Part shown: in pieces, positions 1-9,327 of the stretch
Layout: the number at the start of each line of letters is the position of its first letter
How positions within the stretch are numbered: position 1 is the stretch's first letter
Source of the DNA: Metarhizium brunneum
Taxonomy: Eukaryota > Ascomycota > Sordariomycetes > Hypocreales > Clavicipitaceae
Direction of reading: 5' to 3'
Length of the DNA: 64,000 bases
NCBI RefSeq assembly: GCF_013426205.1
Contig: NC_089423.1
Coordinates: 2,542,001-2,606,000, forward strand
Notes under the pieces: model-generated
The model's input: the letters and a program-made list of their open reading frames with translations, nothing else
Database searches by the model: none
Told to the model about the DNA's origin: nothing
Program-made: the position numbers and the translations under genes

Positions 1-456
1 GGGTTGTTGACAACGGAGTTGGGCCTCGCCGTGGCATCCCGCGACCGGAGTGCCGCGCCCTTTCGACTTCATAATGGATGCAATCAAGTCCTTACGGGCG
101 GCGCGCTGCATTGGTGAATCGGATAACCACCAGCAACAGGCAACTCCGCTCACCCCGAGAAGCTAATGCATCCATGCCTCCAGCTTACGCATGATGTACA
201 TCCATGCAGTCCGAACCCTATCGATGAATACGCCAACATCCATCGCAACGCAGAATGGGAACGGCCTACTGGTCAATTGCTCTCCAGGAGGCGAAATACG
301 AGTGGCCGCTCCCCCGCATCCGCAGGACCAGGCAGTCCCAGATCTGCTTAATACTACATACGCCTAAACGGCATCCATCCGCAGAACGTGGCCAAGTTCC
401 ATAAACATGCTTCCTAGCTGCAGCCGTCGTCCGCGGGTCTCCGTGGTTAGCCAACT

Positions 457-490
457 GTAGTAGTAGTACTACTACTACTATTACTAGTAC
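457..490. repeat. GTA/TAC trinucleotide palindrome
   Basis: Four GTA-type units run directly into five ACT-type units and end in ACTAGTAC, so the tract can fold back on itself. It is a simple repeat with no gene attached. Confidence 0.85.
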
Positions 491-574
491 TCGAATGTTA
501 AGCCTGCTGGAACCCCGCTGTCGTCATCGCCTCGTCGAATCACCGCGTTGCGGTTGCAAAGCGCCCTCCGCACT

Positions 575-612
575 ACAAGCAAGCAAGCAGGCAGGCAGGC
601 AGGCAGGCAAGG
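575..612. repeat. AAGC/AGGC tetranucleotide microsatellite
   Basis: Three AAGC units are followed by about five AGGC units and an AAGG end. It is likely to vary in length between strains. Confidence 0.9.
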
Positions 613-963
613 GAGAAATCGCCCAGCAGGCAAATCACCTTCCGACGCTGACACATCGTAAAACGAGATGTACATAGAAACCATTTGACTCTGGCGCCGT
701 GGGAAGTTGTGAGTAAAGCATTTGACGCAGCGGCTGAGGCAGCCTGACGTAACCTCACGATTGTCACCGCAACCTCCAAAGCAGATCAACTTGACGGGTA
801 AACGTGAGTCAAAGCCTGACAACGAATATATAAGGAAGTATATCTTGTCATTTGTTTTTATCGAAGGAGCACATCTGCCATCTTCTGGCAAGACGCCTCA
901 GAATATACTCGAACTGCACCAAGACTACTTAAGTATACTACATACTCATCCCCCGCAATCATC

Positions 964-1817
964 ATGGGTCGCTACGAGCTCGAGTATCCCAAGGACGCAA
1001 CAAATCTTGTCAACAGAAAGGGCGACCGAGGTAACGATGACAATCAAACTCAACAACTCTACTTAATCACTTATATTCAGCCGACTAACTAAGCATTCTA
1101 GGTATCTATGCTCTCGAAAAGATCCACTCTCTCATCAACTCCAGCCAACTCATCCATGTCTCATTCAACGTCCCCAATTCTCCTTTCCCAGTCACCCTCC
1201 CCATGATCGGCCAGATGGGCTCCTTTGACCGGCCGTCCGCCGATCTAGGTGATCCTCTGGATCTCTACATCCATGGCTACGTCTCCTCGCGCCTCTTCAA
1301 CCTTGGCCGCGGTGCTGGCGAAGACGGCATGCCCGTCTCTTGTGCAGTCTCCCACGTCGACGGTCTCATCCTCGCTCTCTCCGCTTTCAACCACAGCTAT
1401 AACTACCGTTCTGCTTTACTCTTCGGCCACGCCAGTCTTGTCGAGGACCAGGAGGAGAAGCTGTACGCTATGGAGCTCATAACCAATTCTGTCGTGCCGG
1501 ATCGCTGGAAGAACAGCCGCTTGCCGCCGACGAATGCCGAAATGCAGAGTACGAGCATCCTCAAAGTGAAGATTGCTTCGGGGAGTGCCAAGTACCGCGA
1601 TGGTGGCGTCTCGGACGACAAGCATGATTTGGAGAACGAGGATGCGTTGAACACAGTGTGGACGGGTGTGGTGCCGATTTATTCGACGATGGGCGAACCG
1701 ATTCCTGGCCCGTACAACCGGGTGGACTTGCCACCGTATGCAAAGGAATTCTTTGATGAATTTAGCGCGGAAAATAAGAAGCAGAGCTTGGACGCGGCGA
1801 ATACAAAGACCGGGTAG
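964..1817 (+). CDS. FMN-binding split-barrel protein (PNPOx-like flavin-nucleotide-binding family)
   Basis: Exons 964-1030 and 1102-1817 give 260 residues. The intron has GTAACG at its start and CTAAGCATTCTAG at its end, and splicing restores the reading GDRGIYALEKIHSLINSS. The protein resembles fungal members of the pyridoxamine-phosphate-oxidase-like FMN-binding family: an N-terminal helix leading into a split barrel with PMIGQMGSF, DLYIHGYVSSRLF and PVSCAVSHVDGLILALSAF, then HSYNYRSALLFGHA, where family members contact the flavin phosphate. There is no signal peptide or membrane segment, so it should be cytosolic. Members of this group bind FMN or related cofactors but many have no assigned reaction, and I do not propose a substrate. 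Its stop lies about 300 bases from the stop of the convergent peptidase gene. The start at 964 is the first ATG of the only frame that splices into the conserved body. Confidence 0.85.
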
Positions 1818-2118
1818 ATGCTTGTATTGAGACTACATAATACCTGAATTTGCCTTTTCGACTGCCCCAGTTGACTTGTACATAGAACTGAAGCATCAAG
1901 TAAACTTGACGTTGCGGAGTCAACCATTACTGGGCCGCAAAGGGGGGATTTTAGTGACTGATGCTATTTGTTGGTCTATACTAGTAGTTATACTGGTACT
2001 GATACAATTTTACCAAGATGTCTGCGGCATAATCACTCCATGCAGATTCCACACGTGACAATTCGGCACTGCCAATTCGATGGGCTTTATAGCCAAGTTT
2101 CCATCGAAGCGTATCAGC
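1818..2118. other. Convergent intergenic spacer
   Basis: These 301 bases lie between two stop codons on opposite strands and should hold both 3' UTRs. I see no gene. The sequence is moderately AT-rich around 1960-2020. Confidence 0.6.
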
Positions 2119-2787
2119 CTACGGATGTTGCGAGAACTCGCAAACAACATCCTTCCCAGCACTGCACTTCGTGCTCTTCCTCCCGGCCTTTTCAATATCA
2201 TAAACCCTCGCCGCTGACGCGCCTTTGCTCCCCTCACCGCCATGCCACTCAACCGCCTCAAACCTGACGACCCCAAAGTCAATAAGACCCTTTGTTGGCA
2301 AAAGCTCCACGATCCAATTGGCGTCCCTCAAGCAAAGCCGCTTCTGGTTCTTCATCTCGCCACGCGCCGCCTCCCCCGTCGTCAAGTTCTCCAGGGTAGC
2401 AACTCCCGACGTGGCGCTCGTGGCATTGACACTCATGCGGATCCTGTCGCCCGGCTGCGCGGACAGCGGCTGCGCGTACAGCCTCGCGTCGGCCGGGTAC
2501 CATTCGTACCAAGGGTACACCGAGTCGTTGAGGTAGTCGACGCCCGTCTGGAGAATGGCATCGCGGCACGTTGCGCCGTCGATGCCCACCCAGAAGGAGG
2601 CGCCGAGCCCGGGGTCTCGCTTGTATTCGGGCAGCGTGACGGTCCCGGTGACGAAGGACACGGAGGAGGGCGTGGTGTGGACGGCACCGGCCCAGTTGCT
2701 GGATGACTTTTGGCGCGTGGTGAGGTGAGACTGGGCAGCTGGGACGGCCAACGCCGCCGCCGCGAGGTATACGAGTCGAAACTTCAT
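2119..2787 (-). CDS. Secreted glutamic peptidase, family G1 (eqolisin, formerly A4)
   Basis: One exon of 222 residues. Residues 1-20 form a typical signal peptide (MKFRLVYLAAAALAVPAAQS). The catalytic pair of the G1 family is visible: Gln80 in DAILQTGVDY and Glu161 in DANWIVELL, matching the Gln and Glu of scytalidoglutamic peptidase. Other family marks are SSNWAGAV, FWVGIDGATC and YPWYEWYP. Four cysteines (near 74, 152 and two close to the C-terminus) could form two disulfides. The family cuts proteins at acid pH outside the cell. Most relatives have a propeptide of tens of residues between signal and mature domain; here only about eight residues (HLTTRQKS) separate the signal end from the conserved SSNWAG start, so the propeptide is absent or tiny. 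It converges on the flavin-binding gene. Confidence 0.92.
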   Translation of the reverse strand: MKFRLVYLAAAALAVPAAQSHLTTRQKSSSNWAGAVHTTPSSVSFVTGTVTLPEYKRDPGLGASFWVGIDGATCRDAILQTGVDYLNDSVYPWYEWYPADARLYAQPLSAQPGDRIRMSVNATSATSGVATLENLTTGEAARGEMKNQKRLCLRDANWIVELLPTKGLIDFGVVRFEAVEWHGGEGSKGASAARVYDIEKAGRKSTKCSAGKDVVCEFSQHP

Positions 2788-3827
2788 CTTGGCTTTTGGA
2801 CCGTTGCTTGATTTCTTGGCGTTTTTTGGTACGGAGTAGAGAGTCTGTATTCTGGCACTGGACTCGCTTTACATGTGTATTGCCCCTGAACATCATCTCA
2901 CACCCTCCCCCATCCCCATCCGTTATTAACCTGGAGCGCGGAGTCCTCCGCAGAGAGTAGAGATTACAGAATCTATCGGGTATGTACTTTCGTATCATCA
3001 ACTAGTCAGCGCCTTTGTGCCACCAGATGCAGTTCCGTGTCTCATAAATAGTGGAACTTGCAGGCTTTTGTCGTGATCGTACCCGTAGCCCGATTCGATA
3101 ATGAATAAGCGAGATTTAACATGAAAGTGACCTGTCGACGGCACATTATTTTCATTACCGGTTTTTCTTCTTCGCGCACCCTGGGATACCTCGATTGCTC
3201 TGAGTGGTGACGAAAAAAGCAAAAAGAATTGGCTAACGCGCTTTGTGTTTGTTTCATTGTCAAGGTTGAAGGAACGGCTTTAGGGTATCGCAGATTGCTA
3301 CCATAACACATAGCAGTGATAGTAATGGCTTTGTGCCACGCAAGAATACTTTGTTGACGACACGATGCAATGCTTACATTGACCGACTTTAAATTCACCG
3401 TCCGGGCGTCGGGCCGACGGTTGGGTAAGTATGGATAGAGGTACGGAGTACACACAGCCGGAATACAAGACTGGGCTACTCCCTACTCCCTACTCCCTAC
3501 GGACTCCGTATATTGCTGTTTGAAGCTCACCGCAGGAGGTTACTTTCACAGGCCGAGAAGCGAAAGTATTATGAAACAAGTTACACAGAAAGACCGAGGA
3601 AGATATTAGAATCCCGGCGACGTAAGATCTGCAAGCCACACCTTTCGTCACAAAGTCACCATGCCTACTCAATACGCTATCCAAGACATTGCTCCATAAT
3701 TTCTAATGTCCAATTTATACCCCCCTTTGTTCGCAGCACGGGGTACGGATTACTACTCCGTGGTGGTCAAATTAAGAACTTCAGCTGTTTCAATAATGTG
3801 GCATCCAATCTCACCGATGAGCCTCTT
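2788..3827. other. Intergenic region: peptidase promoter and 3' side of the spermidine-synthase-like gene
   Basis: No gene seen. It contains two exact copies of the TACGGAGTA motif (2830-2838, 3442-3450), a one-base variant GACTCCGTA at 3502-3510, and a CTACTCC tandem at 3476-3500 that abuts the variant. Confidence 0.6.
3476..3500. repeat. CTACTCC heptanucleotide tandem repeat
   Basis: Three copies of CTACTCC plus CTAC, directly followed by GGACTCCGTA. The unit is related in sequence to the dispersed TACTCCGTA motif. Confidence 0.85.
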
Positions 3828-5717
3828 TCACCACTTCTCCCATACCAGCGCCGGAATAGAAGTCCTCATTAGCGACCAGTGTCCCAAAGCACTCGTCTCA
3901 TGCCACTTGGCCAACTTTGCCGTCTCATTCTTTCTCAAGATGCCCTCATCGCCTCCTATCAGCATAGCCGTTTCAGGAATCTCGTTGGGCAAACCCAAAA
4001 ACTCCCGTCTAGCTGGGCTCTGCAAGAAGTCCTTGGTTGTGGGACGTCGGAAGCTAAGTGGGCTACTGTCTGACTTCTTGCAGAAAATGACCATGTTGGT
4101 GAAATCCATGCCCTTGGTTTTGAGGGACTCTGCATCTGGTGGCATTTCGCGGAAGATGCGACAAGTTGGGAAGACTTGCTTGATAGTGCGGTAGATGACT
4201 TTGGGTGGTGGGAGGGTCAAATCACCCGCGTAGTTCTGTGGCAACCTCGTGAGCAAGTTTGGCGTGTTTAGCAGCGAAAAGGGTCGATGAGGTGGACTTA
4301 CGATGGCAACAGTGCCTTCGGGCTTTAACAGCGAGTGTAGGCCCTGGAAGAATTCAAGGGTGAAGAGATCAATGGGCTCGGCCCCGCCGGTAAAGACATC
4401 GTGAACGATGTAGTCGTAGGTCAAGGGTGCTGTTGTGGCAAGCTCACCGGTGTAGCTGACAGCATCCTGCAGTACGGGTGGATTGTTTTCTTTCAAATCA
4501 AAGTACTTGGATGCAAATTCGTAAACAACTGGATCCATCTCTACGACGGTAGTGTTGATTCCATGGGAAACAAGCGCAGAAGGCGTCGTGCCAACACCAA
4601 GTCCGCTGCAAGGGCAAGTTAGCCACCAAGTTACACCGTACTCTGCGGCGAAAGCTGATACTCACATCACCAATGCTTTGGCATCCTTGTCATCCACGGG
4701 CGCTGCCGACTCGACCAACCTAACAGCTTCTAGCATGGCGAAGACGCCATAAACCGGCTCTGATACCGGTCCCCCCCTATGGCTGATCCACTCCCCTCCC
4801 AGTAGACTATGATCACAACGCATAACGCGAAAGCCCTCCTCTATGCTCTGTACGACTGAGATATAACCAGTCACCGACTCACGCCTCTCAATGAACAACC
4901 AGTTATCAGTCATCAGAGAGCTCATTAGACTCTGAGTGGCGGCCCGAGACTGCAGATGGGTGTTCAGGAAAATGGTGTGGAGGAATGGGAATGCCGCGTA
5001 AATGAGGTACTTTGAAGGCGAGAAGGCCATGTAAGCAACCGACAGGATAATCTCAAAGCCCAGTCTAGTAAATACGAGGAGTCTGCCCATGATCCGGGGC
5101 AGATACACGCCAACCTGGCCTTCAAAGAACTTGAACAGGGCCCAAGACCCAATGCCAGGCCCGGCATCAGCCACAAAATTTGGCAACATGCCCAATCGTG
5201 CCCCCTCCCAGTAATCGGCCACCGAAGCAGATGTGAATAGTGCCAACGGTAGTAGCGTGAGGCTCTCCGTGACCACGGGACCCCATTGCGCGCCGAATGT
5301 CTGGCTGTAGGCAGCTAGAAAATGCTGCAAACCGGGAATGCAGACGGCAACCATGGGAAGGGCTTTGGCTGGGGTGATTGGCAATGAATCTCGCAGGAAC
5401 GTGTTGCCAGCCCACCCCAGGAAGCACCCTCCCATCACGAGCTTTGTGTGCCATATTGACGAGGGAATGGATCCATACACCGGTGAGAGGTTGAGCTGAG
5501 AGACATGGGAGTAGAGCGCAAGGAAGGCTAGAAGTAGGACGATGCGAATGTAAATGTTTAATTGGCCCAGAAATCGATTGCTAAATGTGTCGCTCCGAGC
5601 CTTGTCAGCCAAGTCTTGAAGCTCCTTTTCAAACCTCTCAGGCGTGAAGCCCGTCGCCTTGTCTTCAGAGCTGGCACCAGGGGCCGACGCCTGCCTTGCT
5701 GTCGCCTTTCTCGCCAT
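3828..5717 (-). CDS. Membrane-anchored spermidine/spermine-synthase-like protein
   Basis: Exons 5717-4666, 4605-4302 and 4235-3828 give 587 residues. The start is the ATG at 5715-5717; the frame extends a few codons further only with a non-ATG codon. Roughly residues 55-330 contain several hydrophobic segments (from YIRIVLLLAFLALYSHVSQL onward). The C-terminal half is a Rossmann methyltransferase-like fold of the polyamine synthase type: ALVIGLGVGTTPSALVSHG binds the nucleoside cofactor, TTVVEMDPVVYEF carries the acidic residue after strand 2, and YDYIVHDVFTGG is the equivalent of the catalytic loop. The second intron (4236-4301, GTAAGT...CCACAG) is 66 bases and free of stops, so an unspliced reading adds 22 residues between VAI and NYAGDL. 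Spermidine synthases are soluble; this membrane-fused form is common in filamentous fungi and its substrate is unknown. An ACGCGT lies about 200 bases upstream. Confidence 0.82.
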
Positions 5718-7002
5718 GATCAAACGGTTCAAAAAAGGTGTCGTGTCCGCTCAGCAGACATGAGGTATCCTGAGCTGAGGGAAGATACGAGTCGAGAAAA
5801 GTCAAGAACGATGAGGTAAACCCAGAATTACCCCAAGAGCTCTCATTCATTGAAGACAAGTTGACCGTGCTCGTGCGTTTCACCCTGAACTCCGTATGTG
5901 TGAGAGCATCGATACGCGTGCGTTGTCAAGTACCAGAAGTATGGATTTTGCACCTAGGGGTTACCGATTGCCGTGCCACGGTACTCCGGTGTGGCTTGCT
6001 GCCTTCCTTCCCGTCGAGTGGGGCTTTAGCCTTGCTCCCATGGTACAGGAAAATCCAATGCGAACATGCAAGATGCAGATGTCCTGGGCTGTTGAAAAGA
6101 GGTCTGGAAGAAACGGGCCTGAAATCCAATGGGAATAGAACAACTACTTGGAAGAAAGAGTAAAAGACTGAGGCGGGAGCTTCAAGAGGTTCCTTTAATT
6201 CCAAAAAACGGGGCGTAAGGAGAAAAGACTTGAGCATTCACAAGGTCCAAACATACCTAGGTACTCCGTACCTAGTAGTTGCCAACATCAATTGAAGTGA
6301 CACTTGACATGCAAAAGTACTCCGTACTAAGTACCTACCTAGGTACCTAGGGCACGCGCCTATACAACTACACTATCGCATAGCCTAGATTCATAACAGT
6401 GCGCCGTATTTTTTTCAGATATAAAGGCCTCTACTAACATTGAATTCTGTCCTGCTCTAATAACCTGTGCTCGGACCGTTCAGAAGACCCTTAAACCGTA
6501 CCTGCCCTCGGATATCGTACGTGCACCTTCCTGTAACAGCTTCGTCCAGCTCCGTCCTGGATTACTCACCAATAAGAGTTAGCCTTGATGGTGACATGCG
6601 CACACTTGCGTCCACACGGCTAAACGGTATTTTCCCCGAGTTGTTGCGCAATACTATCCATCTATTTGCTCATGATCAATCTAACAAATCCATAAAACAT
6701 CATATTTAGTCTCCCCCCCTCCATCTCCTGCTCATCATAGTCGAATGCAGCTACACAAGAGAATATTTAACGACCCCGACTCCCAGCTGTTCGACGCCCA
6801 CCATCAGCCCAGTACTTTCGTACACATTCATGATAGATCCAAGTCATGAAATGCACAGAAATCCAACAACGAAAATGATCGCTCCTCTATCCAGACCAAA
6901 CGAGAATTCAATAAGCCTCCGATCCCTGGTAGTTTCATCCTGCCGTTGCCGGCCTGCCCTATTACCTAGGCTTGACGCGACCACCACCCAGACTCCCAAT
7001 CT
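5718..7002. other. Intergenic region: spermidine-synthase-like promoter and regulator 3' side
   Basis: No gene seen. It holds ACGCGT at 5914-5919, two exact TACTCCGTA motifs (6262-6270, 6318-6326), a variant AACTCCGTA at 5888-5896, and the TACCTAGGTA palindrome cluster at 6254-6352. The part nearest 7002 should be the 3' UTR of the Zn2Cys6 regulator. Confidence 0.6.
6254..6352. repeat. Cluster of TACCTAGGTA palindromes interleaved with TACTCCGTA motifs
   Basis: TACCTAGGTA occurs at 6254-6263 and 6336-6345, with a third partial copy (TACCTAGGG) at 6344-6352. TACTCCGTA occurs at 6262-6270 and 6318-6326, overlapping or flanking them. The two motifs therefore form one compact array of about 100 bases. 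Confidence 0.85.
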
Positions 7003-9327
7003 TCATATCGGGGTCGCATAGCTGTCTTCCATTTCGTCGTCGCTGCTTGAATCGTCACTTCGGGGACTTTGTGCGCTGCTCACATCAGCGCTGTGAATGT
7101 TGCTGAACTGGCCCATCAGGCTGCCGCCGCCAGAGAACGATCCCGGAAATGAGGGCGGGCCGGATGGCGCTGACATGTCGGCTAAGCTCCCACTCCGACT
7201 CATGGATGGCTTTTCCGGTAACTTCTTCAACAACCCGGTCGAGATATCTAGCATGGATATCGCGAATTGCGTCAGGGCTTTGCTCTCGCCGGGTTTAGAA
7301 CTCACTGAGAGAGTCCATCGATACTCCCCTAAGCGACGACGGTACCAATCGGCTTCTTCGCGACCTGGAGACGTTGCCCACAACAGGGAGCCAAATGTTC
7401 CGATCAGTGCAAAGTTAGTCTTGGATGCAAAAAACCAGAACGAACGCAAGTGGTTCGGGGTCAGCCGATTGACAAAGTCCATGGCCGAGATGAGACGGGC
7501 TTTTGCTGCGCTTCGACAAATATGCTGGACATAAGGATCCACGGTGGTTGGATTTGATGCCAGTGAACGGATAATTCTACGGTGTAGTGTGATTTCCGTG
7601 GCAAAATACCCCAGGTGGAGATATCCAATGCTCGATAGTCTGTTCGTCGAGGGTGGCGAAACGGGGGAATAACTCGTCATAGAGTAGGATTCGAGACGAA
7701 TATTTGCCGGCAGACCGCTATACCATTCCTTAAGTTTCAGCTGAACCGGTTTGGCAAGGGACAAAACAAGCTGAGTGCCTTGAGGGCCGGCATCGGCGAT
7801 GTTCTGTGTCGAGTTCAAAGTGTAGAATGTCTCGAGGATCTCTGCCAGGATCTCAGACAGCTGAACAAAACGAGTAAACAAGAGCCGGCCCTTCTCAATG
7901 TCTTGTTTCTCATCTGAGTCGTCCTCATCCCATTCAACATCTGGAAAGTCGTTGGCAGTCAAAGCTCGCACGCCCCAGTTGGATGAGAAGATATGGGACG
8001 GCCGTCCATGTACCAAGGCGCCCCATTTGTCCTGCATGTATAGTGCCCATGCCAGCCTTCGTCTCAATCCCTTCTCCCAAGGAGGTATCTTCCAGATTGA
8101 ACAATCCAGATGCAAACCGAGCTCTTGACCTATAGCTACAAGCTGAGCTGTTGGCGCCCACTGATCCCCTTCTGGACGTTGGGATAGGAGCAAGCCGGCT
8201 TGAATAGTGGATAATTTTGGTCTGTTCATGGCATCTGCTAATGTGCTGCAGATGAGTCTCTCCAGTTCTCGCACATCAGGACGAGGTAGGTTCGAGAGCT
8301 TTTCGCTGTGATCCCACCAATTAATGGCTAAAATATATACTGCAGCCAGGATAGGCGGTGAAAACTCTCGGTGGGATCGCTCGTACTTCTCCAAGAAGAC
8401 GTGTTTCTGAATGATTGGAAACGCTGGATGAACGATGCGGAAGTACAAGTCGATCAAATGACGCCCATTTGGCGATACCACGGCCTCGATGGCATCTAAA
8501 TCTTCCATCACATGATCATATCCCGGTGTACTGTTGTCTGGCAGCATCAGAAAGGTGTCGTTGTCGCTTACCTTTCTCAAGGTACCTCTGGACAACAGAC
8601 TTTCGTCCTGCGGATCGAAAGCGGAGAGGTTGATGAGCGATGGTTCAAAATCAGTGGTGAGCCCAATGTATTGACTGAATCGATCATTTTGCATGCCAAG
8701 AGTCCTCTTGAGAATTGTTGGCCCACCCACATTTGCCATGTCTTCCAGAAATGAGCTACTGGCAGCCGTGCTAGATAAGCTAGAATTGCCGAGTTTGCGA
8801 GTAGAAATATTTGGTGAGCTAGGACCATGACACATGTTAGAAATAATCTTTTCGAATGTACGTGTTTGATGAAAGCGGCAGCCTCCGACGATACTCTGTA
8901 TTGAGTGTGAAACAGCAAGGGAAAGAGGGAATACGAGGTAGTTCCATAACAATAGCAGTAGAACTAACCTTCGTTTGCCAAAGCTGGCTTCACGAGCTAG
9001 CACTCCATTCATTTTCCTCTTGCGAGACTGAGGGCTCGCTAATGAACTTGATAGGAAAGAGCACTCGGAGCCATTGGCTTGACAGGCGGCGCAGCCGTCC
9101 TCGGAATCACTCAAAACGCACTTGGTTCCAGAAAACCGACAAGTTTGGCACGGAGCAAAGGTCGACCCGGCCAGTGAAGAAGATTCGATCGAGGCTCCGG
9201 TTTGAACACTACTGGGACCAATCTCAAATTTGCACAAACTGTCTTGTCGTTGAGGTGCTGGGTCTCGCCTTGGAGGCTTTGGAGCGATAGCTATGGGAGC
9301 CGTTCGCTGAACCGAGTTGTGAGCCAT
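7003..9327 (-). CDS. Zn2Cys6 transcription factor, TamA/Dal81-like
   Basis: Exons 9327-8969 and 8818-7003 give 724 residues. The start chosen is MAHNSVQR; the frame runs 69 codons further upstream but that part looks like leader. Residues 60-89 form a binuclear zinc cluster with spacing C-X2-C-X6-C-X8-C-X2-C-X6-C. It is weak in the basic residues that usually follow the second cysteine (CRFSGTKC). The middle holds the fungal-specific regulator domain, with VHPAFPIIQKHVFLEKY, ILAAVYILAINWWDHS and a WALYMQDKWGALVHGRP helix. These recall TamA of Aspergillus and Dal81 of yeast, co-activators of nitrogen-source genes that can work without their own zinc cluster; that assignment is from memory and less sure than the family. 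The intron 8819-8968 is 150 bases without stops, with CTAAC near its end; if kept it inserts a hydrophobic stretch beginning LVLLLLLWNYLVF. The C-terminus is rich in Ser, Asp and Gly. Confidence 0.85.
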   Translation of the reverse strand: MAHNSVQRTAPIAIAPKPPRRDPAPQRQDSLCKFEIGPSSVQTGASIESSSLAGSTFAPCQTCRFSGTKCVLSDSEDGCAACQANGSECSFLSSSLASPQSRKRKMNGVLAREASFGKRRLVLLLLLWNYLVFPLSLAVSHSIQSIVGGCRFHQTRTFEKIISNMCHGPSSPNISTRKLGNSSLSSTAASSSFLEDMANVGGPTILKRTLGMQNDRFSQYIGLTTDFEPSLINLSAFDPQDESLLSRGTLRKVSDNDTFLMLPDNSTPGYDHVMEDLDAIEAVVSPNGRHLIDLYFRIVHPAFPIIQKHVFLEKYERSHREFSPPILAAVYILAINWWDHSEKLSNLPRPDVRELERLICSTLADAMNRPKLSTIQAGLLLSQRPEGDQWAPTAQLVAIGQELGLHLDCSIWKIPPWEKGLRRRLAWALYMQDKWGALVHGRPSHIFSSNWGVRALTANDFPDVEWDEDDSDEKQDIEKGRLLFTRFVQLSEILAEILETFYTLNSTQNIADAGPQGTQLVLSLAKPVQLKLKEWYSGLPANIRLESYSMTSYSPVSPPSTNRLSSIGYLHLGYFATEITLHRRIIRSLASNPTTVDPYVQHICRSAAKARLISAMDFVNRLTPNHLRSFWFFASKTNFALIGTFGSLLWATSPGREEADWYRRRLGEYRWTLSVSSKPGESKALTQFAISMLDISTGLLKKLPEKPSMSRSGSLADMSAPSGPPSFPGSFSGGGSLMGQFSNIHSADVSSAQSPRSDDSSSDDEMEDSYATPI

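Larger units (their letters stand above)
1..963. other. Intergenic region before the first gene
   Basis: No convincing gene. The short frames here have no family features. The stretch holds a GTA/TAC trinucleotide palindrome at 457-490 and an AAGC/AGGC tetranucleotide tract at 575-612. The last few hundred bases probably contain the promoter of the gene that starts at 964, including a TATA-like run (aatatataagg) near 824-834. Confidence 0.6.
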
